A DNA stretch of 64,000 nucleotides from positions 21,053,501 through 21,117,500 of the forward strand of contig NC_088111.1 of assembly GCF_036370855.1 (NCBI RefSeq), read 5' to 3'. The position numbers were made by a program, and so were the translations under genes. This document shows, piece by piece, positions 25,501-36,600 of the stretch. Source of the DNA: Dromaius novaehollandiae (lineage: Eukaryota; Chordata; Aves; Casuariiformes; Dromaiidae). Below the pieces are notes generated by a model. It saw nothing but the letters and a program-made list of their open reading frames with translations, made no database searches and was not told the DNA's origin. How positions within the stretch are numbered: the stretch's first letter is position 1; each line of letters begins with the position of its first letter.

Positions 25501-26019
25501 CAGAGCGAGGGCCGGCTCCCGGCTCCCTGTCCGCCCCACCGCGGCGCCGGGCCCCACGGCACCTTCGTACATCAGCCCGCAGCCGCCCCGGTCCAGGAGC
25601 TTCACCAGCCTCCACTGCTGCTTGCTCTGGTCCGTCAGGACCTGGTCCTGCGGCAGAGGCGCCACCGCGGCGCTCCGGGCTTTCCGCGGCGACCAGGAAC
25701 CGCTCCTCGCTGCGGAGGGAGGGAGGAAGGGAGGGAGCGAGGGCAGGCGGCTGCCGGGCAGCGCGGCGGCCCCGGCGGCCCCGGCCCCGGCCCGGCGCTC
25801 ACCCCTGCCGCCGCCCGCGGGGCTCCGCGCCAGCCGCTGCGCTGGTGCTGGCTTCGGCTCCGGCTCCGCTGCCTCCGCCCGGGCGGCCAGGGCCAGGGCC
25901 CGGGCCGGCGCCTCCTTCTTCTCCTCCTCCTCCTGCGGCGGCAGCCTCTCCCCGCAGCCCGGGCAGAACTTGAAGGCCGGCTCCACGCCGCGCCCGCACT
26001 GCGGGCAGAAGCGGCTCAT
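17650..26019 (-). CDS. VRK3: VRK3, vaccinia-related kinase 3 (zinc-ribbon pseudokinase), one-base shift in one exon
   Basis: Nuclear member of the VRK family. In mammals it is a scaffold that activates the phosphatase VHR/DUSP3 and so dampens ERK. Minus-strand coding exons: 26019-25803, 25709-25563, 23974-23922, 21866-21800, 21187-21103, 20612-20510, 20180-20088, 19705-19573, 18742-18621, 18302-18244, 17798-17650. Counted from the ATG at 26019: zinc ribbon CPQC (5-8) and CPGC (19-22), acidic EEEEKKE, a short linker, glycine loop RGGCG (113-117), Lys138 in SLKL, catalytic loop HGD (238-240), GYC at 260-262 where kinases have DFG, then GSRTPHEG and the RSD helix. The exons sum to 1,228 nt, one more than a multiple of three. 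The extra base is in the A run 18720-18722. Without it the product would be 408 aa, against 474 in human, the linker being shorter. Introns are all GT-AG. Confidence 0.93.
18621..18742 (-). CDS. VRK3: VRK3 exon carrying the one-base insertion
   Basis: The upstream part reads PSRRSD in the frame set by the previous exon. The downstream part reads ESLGYCLLKW and then KKER in the frame required by the next exon. The two frames differ by one base at the run of three A (T on the coding strand), 18720-18722. Read literally, translation leaves frame after Asp and meets TGA about 20 codons later. The splice sites on both sides are normal and the amino-acid conservation continues, so this is either an assembly or sequencing indel or a recent disabling allele. 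Confidence 0.9.
19573..19705 (-). CDS. VRK3: VRK3 exon with degenerate DFG region
   Basis: Begins VTLAGYCFAFRY, where active kinases have DFG or, in VRK1, DYG. The metal-binding Asp is Gly and the last Gly is Cys. The exon continues with GGKHVA and GSRTPHEG, diagnostic of VRK3. Confidence 0.95.
20088..20180 (-). CDS. VRK3: VRK3 catalytic-loop exon
   Basis: Encodes 31 codons in phase 0, including HENEYVHGDISAEN. The Asp of HGD sits where human VRK3 has Asn (HGN), so this copy keeps the catalytic-base residue. Confidence 0.95.
21359..21383. repeat. Perfect 10-bp-arm hairpin
   Basis: TTGGGATATC and its exact complement GATATCCCAA flank a 5-base loop (GGCAT) in a VRK3 intron. It is a small palindrome, with no associated gene or family recognised. 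Confidence 0.8.
22482..22535. repeat. (GT)19 microsatellite with CGCGCATGCATGC tail
   Basis: Alternating G and T from 22482 to 22520 continue as alternating purine-pyrimidine (CGCGCATGCATGCA) for about 14 more bases. This makes a 50-base Z-DNA-prone tract in a VRK3 intron. Confidence 0.95.
23922..23974 (-). CDS. VRK3: Short VRK3 exon with the kinase lysine
   Basis: This 53-nt exon was found by looking for the missing beta-3 strand between the glycine-loop exon and the exon at 21800-21866. It reads QSASGTCPQKQRYSLKL in phase 1 to 0, flanked by CCACAG on its 5' side and GTGAG on its 3' side. It aligns with human SGPQKQKFSLKL. The lysine (residue 138) corresponds to the ATP-binding Lys of VRK1. 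The two flanking introns are about 2.1 and 1.6 kb. Confidence 0.93.
25563..25709 (-). CDS. VRK3: VRK3 glycine-loop exon
   Basis: Encodes the block VLTDQSKQQWRLVKLL and then DRGGCGLMYE. Two of the three glycines of a GxGxxG loop survive; the first is Asp. Human VRK3 has lost this loop more completely. Enters in phase 1 and leaves in phase 1. Confidence 0.93.
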
Positions 26020-26101
26020 CCTGCGGGCACGCACAGCCGTCAGCGGGCCGCGCCGCCTCCCGCCCCCCCCCCCCGCCTCCCTCCCGCCGGCCCCCGCCCA
26101 C

Positions 26102-26196
26102 CTCGGGCACGCGCAGGCCGCCGCGGCCGGCCCCGGCTCCGCGCGCCCCGCCGCCGACCCGCGCCGCTTCCGCCCGCGCCCCCCGCGGCCCGCCAT
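26102..26196 (-). CDS. VRK3: VRK3 5' exon, possibly translated (in-frame upstream start)
   Basis: The canonical ATG at 26019 is preceded by an acceptor (CGCAG then G-ATG). A donor GTGGGC lies at 26101-26096. Splicing 26102 to 26020 keeps an open frame from an ATG at 26196-26194 and adds 32 residues rich in Arg and Gly, with RGRKRRG near the start. A further in-frame ATG is at 26220. The 26196 ATG lies in GAAGATGGCGGG, an 11 of 12 match to the TISU/YY1 element that directs initiation on very short leaders. Human VRK3 starts at the zinc ribbon, so this extension is a prediction. Confidence 0.55.
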
Positions 26197-26199
26197 CTT
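26188..26199 (-). promoter_or_regulatory. VRK3: TISU / YY1-like element
   Basis: The minus-strand dodecamer at 26199-26188 matches SAASATGGCGGC except for the last base. TISU elements lie a few to about 30 nt after the transcription start and act as both YY1 site and initiator codon. This places the VRK3 transcription start a little above 26200. Confidence 0.55.
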
Positions 26200-29100
26200 C
26201 CGCCCGCGCCGCGGCCCCACGGCCGCGCCTGCCGCTGCGCCTGCGCGGCCGCCTGCGCCCGCCTCCCGCCCGCGCCGCCGAGCGCTCTGCCGCGCATGCG
26301 CCCGCCACGCCGCGCCGTGAGAGCGCTCGGGGGGCGGTGACGGTGGCTGGCGGCTCGCGCGCGTTGCCGGGCGGCTGCGGGAGCCGCCGCGTCACCCGGT
26401 GGTGGCGCCGGCTCGGGAAGGGGGCCGAGGGCGGTGGCTGCGGCTGCGGAGGGCGCTCGCCGCCTCGCACCTCTGCGAGCAGCCCCTCCGCCGAGCCTGC
26501 CGGCAGGGCGCACCCGCCGGGGGGGGGCACCGGGGGCTGCCCGGGGACAGCCGGGCCGAGCGCGCCTGCCCGGGGCCTGAGGCGTGGGAGATGGGCGGGC
26601 TGTCCTCCACGAAGCCGAGGCAGAGCGGGAGGGCAGAACTGCTGTCCTGCCCCGGTACCGACAAACATCACTGCCTCGCTGAAAAGTTTCCTCAGTCCTT
26701 GCTCTGGAAGGAGCCGGGGGCTGTTTCCGTTACTTCTATTTCGGTATTTATTTGTTATTTAAGAAACAACATGAGAAGGCTACTTAAAATAGACCTTAGG
26801 ACTATAAAACAGGCTCTGAAAAGTCCATAAATACAAGAGGGGTTCAATTACACAGTGCCAGGAGGGATAACTAGACCCTCTGCCCTGTACTTTGTAGGCC
26901 TGTGTATTTCCAGCGGGTACCAATATATTAAGGTGCAAAGGATGTGGCTGGACTTGCACCTTTGTGATCTGGAGAGATGGGACTGAGCTTTGCTTGGGAA
27001 GAAGTTGTCACAGCGCCTGAGACCCGCCCGGGGGAGGAGAACGGGGCAGAGGGAACCTGGAGCTTCTTGGTCCCAGAGGAACATCGTTTGGAGCGTAATT
27101 AAATTGCTTTTCGAAATCCAATGAGCCGTCTGAATACCGCATGTGTGGGATGCGCACAGAAACAAGGAAGAAACTGAAAAGCAACAGGCTTGACCTCGTA
27201 CGGTGAAGAGCTGAGTGATGACGCTCACTCTCACAAGAGCTTAACAGGGACCCAGGAATGACCTAGCGGTGTAGCTCATGCAAAGAGCAGCTACAGAAGC
27301 TAGAATAAAATAATATGTGGGATATCAATCCTATGTTTGAGCCTACCACAAAATCCTGGGGGCTAGTAAGATGTTTTTCCTGCAGAGAAGGTGTTGGATA
27401 GTGTGCTGTCTCAGGCTGGTCACCCTCACCCAGTCCCTCAAAACACTGAAACCTGTCTGTAACACTCAGTAAGCAAGTGAAATAGTCCTAGAAAAGCCCA
27501 AACTCTGCCAAATGAAATTAGGAGGCTCGGTGCGTGATGAGATTGGTTTTTGCAGTCTGCTGCAGGGATTTTTCTATCTTTCTTTGAAGCATGTGGGCCC
27601 TGTCAGAAGCAATAGAGCAGGTTAGATGGGTTCCTGCGTTCCTGGCTATCAAATTCATAGTGGCAGAATTAATTCTATATATCATTTCATTTTTTCTTTG
27701 CATCGTAGATGGCAGCAGACGTATGCTAAATTGGCATACTTACACTGTCATCCTCAGACGGCACAATCTTTTCAGTTCCGGCTGTTCCTGCACCCTACAT
27801 AGATACAGATAGCAATTGCTTTGTTAAACAGAGCAGCTCTTCAAATTTTTTGAAAAGAATATAAGTAATCCTTCACTGAATTTGTTTGAACATGCCTTTA
27901 TCGGGCCTGTGTGTGGTATTTTGTTATCTCCTAGTACTTGAAGCAAGTTCAATGATCTTTGCTTTTATCGACTAAAACCTTCCACTTTGCCAGCTAGTTG
28001 CACTGATGGGAAGGCAATTTTTCAACAATGATTTTTGAAGCTTTGTAGTTGTAACTTTAATTTTTTGACTTTTTTTAAACAGTGATAACTCATGATAATA
28101 GGTCCATAACTTTGCTGGTGGTTGCCTAGGGAACAATGACCATGACGTGAATACATTCAATTTGAGTAGGGAGTAATCAATTCATTAACAAAAATACTGG
28201 GCGCTTTAAAAAGTTAAACCCCATAAAGCTGCGGAAAACTGTGAGCAAAATTGATGATGGAAAAAGGTAAAAAAACATTTGTGGAAGGAGAGTGTTCTTT
28301 AAGAAAATTTATTTCCAGAGAGCCACCAAGCTAGAATCACAAAAGAGGACTCCCTATCTTGTTTTCATTAAAAGTAATAATTATCAATAAAAAAAATCTG
28401 TAATAAATAGATGAAAGAGCAAGTAGATAGCAATTTTCTCCACTTCATAACTAGTAATTTGCATCAGCAATGCACTGAGACATTGCTCAGTAGGGGACTG
28501 CATCTGTGGGTAATGCCACCTTCGGGCTGATGTCAGCTCAACAGAAATTTCCTCCCTCTTTCCTGCCTGACTTGAAAACCAAGCTGGAGTGTGAGTTTGT
28601 GTGTCAGCCCCGGGTGCTTGGGGCCTGCTCCCTGCTCCGTTTTAGGCACAGCACCAGGATGGGGAGAGTGGGGTCCAGTCGAAGGCCAAGTCGGAGCAGG
28701 AAGGGGGCATCGCTTCATTTGCCCTTCACGCCCAGCAATGATCTAGCAACATCCTGAGCGGGGAGCTGCTCCTGGGGTGTGATAGCCCCAGGACACCAAC
28801 CCTCTATACACTGTCCTGTTTCCTCTATTCACACTGCAGACCTCCGTAACGGAGTCCACCAGGGAGTAATGTGTGGTTTGCAAAAGTTTTTCCTGCCATT
28901 TTAAAGTGGATCAGGTCCTGTGGCGTTCTTGAAGCCCCCATTCTAGGAAATGGAAGATATTTCCTCCTTTCTTTCCCTTCTCGGTGTCAGCAGCACTTAC
29001 CAGATCCCTCACCCATGGCTCCCTCCTGGGCTGAAGGGTGTGCTCGGTCTCTCCCCTTTCGAAAGCCACTTCGTCTCCCTTTATCTGCTTTACCTACCCC

Positions 29101-29349
29101 ATCCTTTTTGAGACACGGTAACCACGCGTACACGTTACAGCAGTCCCAGCAATCCTTTCCTAATGTTCTTTTTGCTTTTTTAACCATCGCAGAGCACAGA
29201 GATGATATTCTGAGAGAACTATCCACAGTGACTCCAGGATCTCTTTCCTAAATGATAATAGCTCATTTAGAGCTCATCACTGCATACAGGTAGGGTCATT
29301 TCTGCCCATGTACGTTGCCTTGAATTTAATTATATTAAATTACATTTGG

Positions 29350-29850
29350 TGTCTTACTGCTCAGCCATTCAACATCATGAGATCCCTTTCCAATTCTTCA
29401 CAGTCAGCTTTAGATTTGACCACTCTGAAGCACGTTGTGTCATCAGCACAGTCTGTTCTCCTTTATGCATGAATAGCACAGGTCTGGCACAGATCCTGCC
29501 CATTTATTCCTGCCCTTTGTCTCCTCACTTTTAACTAGTTAATTTACAAGCAAAACTTGACTGTTATTCCATCCCATCTTAATGCCCTGAAGACCTTCTG
29601 GAGAGAGGTTTTTTCCAAAGTTTTTTGAAAATTGTTGTTTAATGTATCACCTGATTCACCACTATTCACATCCTCCCAGGAATTCTAGCAAGACTTCCCT
29701 CCACAAAGCTGTGCTGACATTGCCTCAATATATTGTATTTATCCACTTGTTTCCTGATTCCATTCTTAATTACTTAATTAATTACTTTTGCTTTTAGCAA
29801 ATTTTCCTGGTACCAAAGTCAGATGTGAGTCCAGTGTTTCCTGGAGCCCT
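29350..29850 (-). repeat. Ancient CR1/L3-like LINE remnant, antisense
   Basis: A chain of phrases in the right order resembles the reverse complement of an amniote CR1/L3-type reverse-transcriptase region: TGTCATCAGCA, AATAGCACAGGTC, GGCACAGATCC, CCATTTATTCC, TTTTAACTAGTTAA, AGACTTCCCTCCACAAAGC and CCTGGTACCAAAGTCAG. The copy is highly decayed, with stops and indels. Family assignment is from memory. Confidence 0.55.
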
Positions 29851-30619
29851 GTGGAGCTCTTTCTATAAATTAGCCTCCTCTAAAAATTTGCAAACTGCTT
29901 TTACTGGGAAGGTCAGGTCAAGTCCTAGGTATTGTGTTACAGTTAGTCACCTCGTGCCTCCATCCTGCTGCAGGTTGCGATAACATTTGCGGGCTTTGCC
30001 CTGAGCACACACCGTTTCAGTCCCCTGCCAGCCACAGTGGGTTTCTAGCAGACTTCCTGCTTGTGATGTGTTTGCCAAAATATACTGCTATTAATTTTTA
30101 TGCAGTAAGGAAATTATGCTCAAAGTATTTTTCATCTATCTGAGTGTGGGTTTTAACTTGCTGGGGTTTATGCATCTTGCTGTTTTCCTTGTTTGAAAAG
30201 AAAATGTCAGTTTTTGAAGATATTTTTAATTCTAATTTAATTTATTTATATTTTGGATAGCTTGCTTAGCTGTTAAACCATCCTTCCAGGGGCTCAACAG
30301 GGTATTTCACTGAACCTCTTTTGCTAAGTGGCACACATCCATCCTGGCTAGATGATATCTCCCTGTCATTTGCAAGTATTTTGCCTCTGTGTTTGATTTT
30401 TCCTCCTTCTAGCAAGTTTCTTTACGTAGCTCATTTTTGCAAAGATAAGGAAGCCAATAGAGGTTTTTAGCCCTTAACTACCCCCACTTTATTGCTTGAG
30501 GGTTCCTACCAGGGTGCTGAATTTCCTACTTTGTGCTTACTCTGATGGACTGGTTCTTCTCTAACAATGTGAGCAAGGTCCTGTTCGATGCTGAGAGCTA
30601 AATCAAGAGTCACTCACGC

Positions 30620-30690
30620 CTAAGCCCAGCCACGCCCGATCAGACTAAAGGTCTGTGTAGCCCAGGATCCTGCCATTAGCACTGGCCAAG
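30620..30690. repeat. Ancient interspersed-repeat fragment
   Basis: The piece around GATCAGACTAAAGGTC followed by TAGCCCAGGATCCTG resembles the conserved end of an old sauropsid CR1/L3-related repeat. It is short and diverged. Confidence 0.4.
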
Positions 30691-33600
30691 GAACTTACTA
30701 GGGAAGAGTATAGAGACTTGCGGAGCATGTAGTGATGCTTCCCAGAATATTTTCCCCAGTTTTGGCTCAGGAGATGCCTTCTTGTGGTTCTCTACCTAGG
30801 ATCTCAAGACGCAGTCATTTAGGATGGCTTTGCTGTGACATTTCCCAACTTGAAGTCTCCACTATACTGTGGTTCCTTGCTCTCCCAGCCTTGTAGCCTG
30901 TCTTAGCATTTTGGGGTACTGTCCGCATCCTTACTGGGCAGTTTAGAGGATGGCCTTAATAATCTCTTCTGTTCATTCTCCATGTTTCACAGTCCATTCC
31001 CTGTGGATTTGTGCTGCTTCTTGATGCATATAATTCATTCACCTCGCTTGACTTAATGCCTGCCGTAACACTTTTCACATGCCAGCCCTCCACCAGCTTC
31101 TTCTCCACTCTCATTCCTGGGCTCTTCCCTTCACTGCATCCCTGGGGTTTCACTGATGCTTTAACCTCATCTAAAACCAGGCCGCTTACTCCATTCAGCT
31201 GGGATCCCACACATCTGCAAAGCAGCACATGCGTGTGATCTTGACTTGGCTGTCTGTTTGTCTGATGTCCCACATAAATGAGACTTCACCTGCAGAGGGC
31301 ATTCCTCACTGTCTCGTTCCTGAATTGTACTGGCTTCTCTCATTCCTTTATTGATGGGATGGAGTTGTGAATTTACCTCTGAATGATTCTCTGTCCCCAG
31401 TCTCCAGTGATCTACCCCTTTGTCTTTGATTTAAAAACCCTCCTATGGTTGTGTTTGTTTTAAGGGCTACCAGCCTGGCTTTATTTTTGTTTAGACAGAG
31501 CTCATCTTTCCTGGAGATGCTCCCTCTATTTTCAAGTTTCCCTAATTTTTTCTAAGTCTGAGCCTTTCTTCCCTACGCCATTTCCTTGGTCACAGACTAC
31601 AGCCCCCATTTCTCCGTTGGGTCCTGCAGTGGAAATGGGAACCTACCAGAGGATGCAACTGCAGAACTCCCAGTCATTACCCTTCTCCCAGTAACCTAAA
31701 GTTCTGCATTCAGAACCCCTCACCTGTCCCTCCCAATATCGCTGGTGCCCCCATGGGCATGAACTCCCCAAGAAGTTGCCTAGATGTGCACATTAGCTGT
31801 GGCCCAACCCACTCATGGAGCTGGGATGTTCATACCTGCCACATACACTTAGGTCTGCATTTTATTTCACGTGGGATGGGAGGCGTTTGGTTGTTTTGCG
31901 CCTTTCAGGGGAAAAGTAAAAATCATTTCCTCAGTCTCTTCTCACACCAGCTCTCTATTGTGAAGTTTAGGAACAGCTAACGCATGAGTTTCATGAAAAA
32001 TGTGACTGTAAACTGCCATGCTCTGCTGTGTGCTAAGATGTAACAGACCTGGAACTTAACTAGCTTCTGCAAACCTCTATTTATAAGTCACTGACTCTTC
32101 TGCTGACTCTTCTATCTAAGCTTTCGTTGTAGCTGAACTATTAAAATTGTCCCTAGAACCAAATACTGCTTAAGATGAGCATGATATCCTATTAGGACCA
32201 GGTTTTAAATTAAAATATTCTCTGGACATGGCACTATAAATATGGAAATTCCGAAAGGATTAAGACCTGCTTATCTACCCCTATGTACCTCTCTGTCTAT
32301 CCATGGATCTATTCCTTTATCCTTGGTCAAATCCCTGGTGCCTCCCTGTGTCACTGGTTTGCCCCAGCCATAAAGCCATGCTTGTCATGCCCATCATGGG
32401 GAGAGATGTGAGCCTGTGCGTGGAGGAAGGGGACAGGCAGGAGGTGCCTGCTGTATATGCTGGGAAGAAAAGTACAAATCTCAAGGTGATAGCGGTGGGA
32501 AGAGATGAGAGAGGAACAGCTCCAAAACTGCTCGGATGTGCAAACAGCAATGGGCTGACAGCCTCATGCCCAAGGACTGCAGGAAACCACCCCAGGAACA
32601 GCACCAGCCATGAAGGGAAGCAGAGCCCAGGTCATGGCCATGTCCTCACAGGAACTGGCCCTCAGAGGAGGTGTTATTCATCTTCCCAGGTCCCCAAACA
32701 CAACTTCAGCACTGATGCCAGTGAGACTACTCGACAGGGCACGTGCTTATATGCCAAAGCACTGCCTTCCGGCTCGCTTTGCAAAGGATTGGACATGACT
32801 TTGGGAAAAAAGGGGCTGGTCAGCAAAGAAGAAGAGTGTTCTTCATTTCCCACTGAGGGACAGAAATCCAGGCACCATGGTGCCCTACGGACATGACTCG
32901 GCCAGGGAGCCGTGGCCTCAACCGCAGCTTGTAACAGGCTCTGGCTGCCACGCGCCCACGCTGTGCTCTGAGATGCAATGAGTGTGGCTGAAAGCAGCCC
33001 CAGCAAAGCCCTGCTAACTCAGCTGCCCCGAGAGACCTGCTGCCTCCAGCCCCCTCACTGCAGTCCCTTTGGCCTCTCATTTTTGGCTAAGTTTGCTGGA
33101 GGGAGTTACCTGGGTTCCTGGTATGGCCCTGTTGTTGAACTGACCAGCAAAACCGATGTAACAGTTTCTCTCCTCGGCAGTTTGTTTCCCTGGAGCTTTT
33201 GGTGCTGAGACAGAAACTGCTAGGGTTTTTTTGCATGCCGTCAGTCGTCTCCATATCTTGATGGAGAAAGGAAACTGGAAAGGGTGAAGTAGCCTCAGGT
33301 GAAGTCCTCTTCCTGCCTTTACGTCACTCTAAGGGTTATCAAATTTTTTTCTACGTAGGCATTCTGTTAGGTTTAGAAAATGAAATGTAAACCATATAAC
33401 TGCCCCCCCTCACTGAGCCAGCAACACCGGCTGCAGTTTATTCGGTTTCTTTTAAAGCAATGTTTTAAGTGAGGTTTTAACACTCTTCCTTGCAATGCTT
33501 TCTGTTTCTGCAGGATGGGAGGGTGGGGGACAGAGGTTTGACTCGCCACTGAAAGCTTTAGAGCTGGCTGGATTCGCTCTTCCAGGCACAGGTCTTGGAG

Positions 33601-36600
33601 AAGGGAAACGGCTAAACTTTTAGGACACGAGCTCCCTCCGCATTTAACAGGAGCTTGCAGGATTTGGCCTTTATGTGTTGAGGAAGGTATGTGCTACTGT
33701 GCTAGGCAGGAACCTTCAGTCAGCAGGGGTGGCAGCAGAAAGGGCAGTATATATTGCCTTCAGGAATCTCCTCAATGTCTAATCAATTATGTCTCCCTTA
33801 TCTCAGCCCTGTCTGCCCAGAATGGCAGCCGTCGGTTGAGCGTGTGGCTTGCTGGATTTATAAGCTGGCGCAGATCTGAGAATGCTGATCTTCACAGAGC
33901 GCCCAAAGCTGCCAGTTATTTACTGGCTATTAATGAGGTTAGGCTATTTGCATTTACACACCCCTTTGATCCTGAAGTAAGGTGACAGAGCTTTACAGAA
34001 GATGGCTGAGTCACGGGAAGGTCTCAGGAGCCTTTCCTCTCTAAATCGCCAATTCACATTCAGCCCCTGCAAGTGGTGCAAGTCATTTCCGTAGGCTGGC
34101 TGCCTGGGAGCCTGCCCTGCCCGGAGAACAGCTCACCTGCCCATCCAGTTGTTGCTGAGGTGGCACGGGGAACCCTGTGCGGGGTCCCCGAGTCGGGGAG
34201 GCACTGGAGCTGCATGCTGAGCACGTGAACACCAAGGCTGGAGCAGGCGTGCCTCGCAGGGGAAGGGGAGAGGGAATCCCAGCCCTGGGAGAAGAGAGCT
34301 GGGTTCTTGCCCTGACAACAGCAATATCTTTTCTTAGATGCCCCAGTTCAGCCACCTTCACCCAAGCCTCCCTCCTCCTTTTGCTTCCCTTCCCAGCTCT
34401 CTCCTGCCAAAAGGTGGCACAAATGCCCACAAGAGCTAGCATAGCCTCTAGCTGGCAGAGGGCAAGGATGCCGGCAGGGGAGCAGGAGGAGAAACAAGGA
34501 GTGGAAGAAAAGCCTCTCTTCCCTGGAGCATGTGCAGTTGCCTCTCATGGGAATGCTAAGAAGTTAAGCATCTTCTCTACCATTGCTTTGGTGTTCCAGG
34601 TGCCAGGGAGAATGGAGCTGGAGGAGCTGCCAGTGTCTTGCTTGGGAAGAGTTAAGGACACACCTTTCCCTAGCATGACATCAAATGGGACCCCCCATCC
34701 CTTCTGCTTTTATGTCACCAGTGTTTCCAAGAAAAATGGTTCTGTCTCCATCCCGCCTTGCTTCGCAGAGCAGATCCCCTGGGAGGATCCAGGCATCTGT
34801 GTGCGTGCGCACAATCCCCTTAAACATTAGCAAATCCTGAAGGTTACGCGGGTGAGAGCATCCTCAGCGCTAGGCAAGGAGGTTGCATGGCAGTGCCTTC
34901 TCCTGGAGCAGGGAGATGTTGCAGGTGCTTCGGTGAGTCCTGCTGTCCCCTGGCCTCAGCGCACCTGCAGTCTGGGGAGTTACTGCTCCCCACACTAGGC
35001 TTCTGGCAGCGAACATCTTTCCCATCACAGGTGCCGGAGCCGGACGCCTGCTCTAACGAGAAACACAAAGTCCTAGTGTTCCTCTTCCTGGGAGGTTGCG
35101 CTCTAACGTAATAAATAAGGTTCCCTGCTGCCACATCCAATATTGCAGCGAGTGGGGAGAGATGAGTATAAAATGGGAAACGGTGTCTGCAGAACTTGGC
35201 TGTGCTTGTTTGTCTCTGACTCCGTTGCTGGTGGGATGCACCTAGCCAGGGAAATACGATGCTGATCAGGAGGGAGAGTGCGACAAGGGGAGGCACTGCC
35301 CGGCCTGGACAGGCAGGATGTTTTCCTCCATAACCTTTAAAATGCCTTTCATGGTGAAACGAGGTATGGGACACACAATGCCAGCATTTCCAAATCAGAC
35401 AGAGGAGGAAGGCAGCACGTCATCAGCCCACTGGCAAGCGTCTCCTCCGTAGTGTGGCAGCAGCCTCTTCTGCAGCCATCATCCCACACCTTCCAAAACC
35501 CAGCAGGAAAAAGCAGGCTTTATGGGAGGCCGATGAGCTGGAAGAACCTGGCCGTATTTGTTCCTGTCCTGTGCTTGATGCTTCATTGTCACTCCATCAT
35601 TAGCTAAACGAAGCTCCCCCGGGAGATGCTGAGGGTGGTCATGCTACCTGGCCTGGGAACGGTGGTACGTTAAGCCCACTAGCCTGGCAGCCTGGGGGTC
35701 CATCCTGCAGACTGTCGCGGTCACGATTCAGGAACACGCGGCCTGGTGTTGCCCAGCATTAAAAGCTGTAGCCACGTGCAATGCATCAGAGGCTGCCGGC
35801 TGCCTCCTCACGGGCAGCAGCTGGTGCCGTGGGATGCCCTGCTGGTTTTGATGGGATGGCCTCAGGAATTACCCTCTTGGAGGAACTGGGCCAGAATCTG
35901 ACCCAGGTAAATGGCGGTGTGGTGGCAGCCTTCAAGGGAAGGTGGTGGTGAACAGCTTGATCCAGTGATCTGAACAAGTAAGTGACCAAGAGGTAACAGA
36001 AATGTAGTTAGTAGGTTCCAAAATCCAATCAGACTCCAGATCTTTATACCCTACTGCCATTTTCTGGCTATGTCCTATGGATTTCATCTGCTTCTCTGCT
36101 CCAGCATGGGTGTACGGCTTTCTGAACCGCTACAGCAAGCTCCCAGTCCTGAGTGCGAAGCTGCATCACAGAAATGCCACTGACTGTGGCTCGTCGCAAC
36201 ATCTCTAATCTTCTGTCCTTTCCTTCAAAGGCAGCCGCAGAGGGAACTTGAACGAGGCAATGGAGAAGGTCGAGGGGAAAAAGGAGGCAGGAGTAATTGG
36301 GAAGGGTCAAACCAGGGCCAGAGCAGGGGTGGGGAAGGCAGCAGAGGTGGCTCTGGGCTGACTCACCTGAGCCTCCCGCTCTGAGCGCTTGGCTTGCAAA
36401 GGCACTGACTGCCCCGGACAGTCTGCAACATCCGACTCCTGCCACCGGTCTCTCCTGGCCTGTTTCCCGCACGTTAGATTGGCCTAGAGCCTGTTTCAGA
36501 GGGCTGCAGACTCCCGCTCGTGTTACTTCAAAGGAGCTCAGCTCCGAGCAGGATTAGATCCCAAGGCTGGGCTCTTCCTCAGCCCTGCGTGCTTGTCTCC

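Larger units (their letters stand above)
25290..26610. promoter_or_regulatory. CpG island at the VRK3 promoter
   Basis: Very high G+C and CpG density covers the first two or three VRK3 exons and extends about 400 bases upstream of the likely start. The long open frames across it on both strands are by-products of the lack of stop codons at this composition. Confidence 0.85.

Noticed and set aside
25208-26340. Long plus-strand open frames (over 330 codons) across the VRK3 CpG island
   Set aside because: They are rich in Pro/Arg/Ala with no domain, lie antisense to well-supported VRK3 exons, and are open only because GC-rich DNA lacks stop codons.
32303-32896. 197-codon plus-strand frame in the spacer
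   Set aside because: No family resemblance, and an equally long overlapping antisense frame argues for chance.
34177-34830. 217-codon plus-strand frame in the spacer
   Set aside because: No recognisable domain, average random composition, no promoter or splice context.
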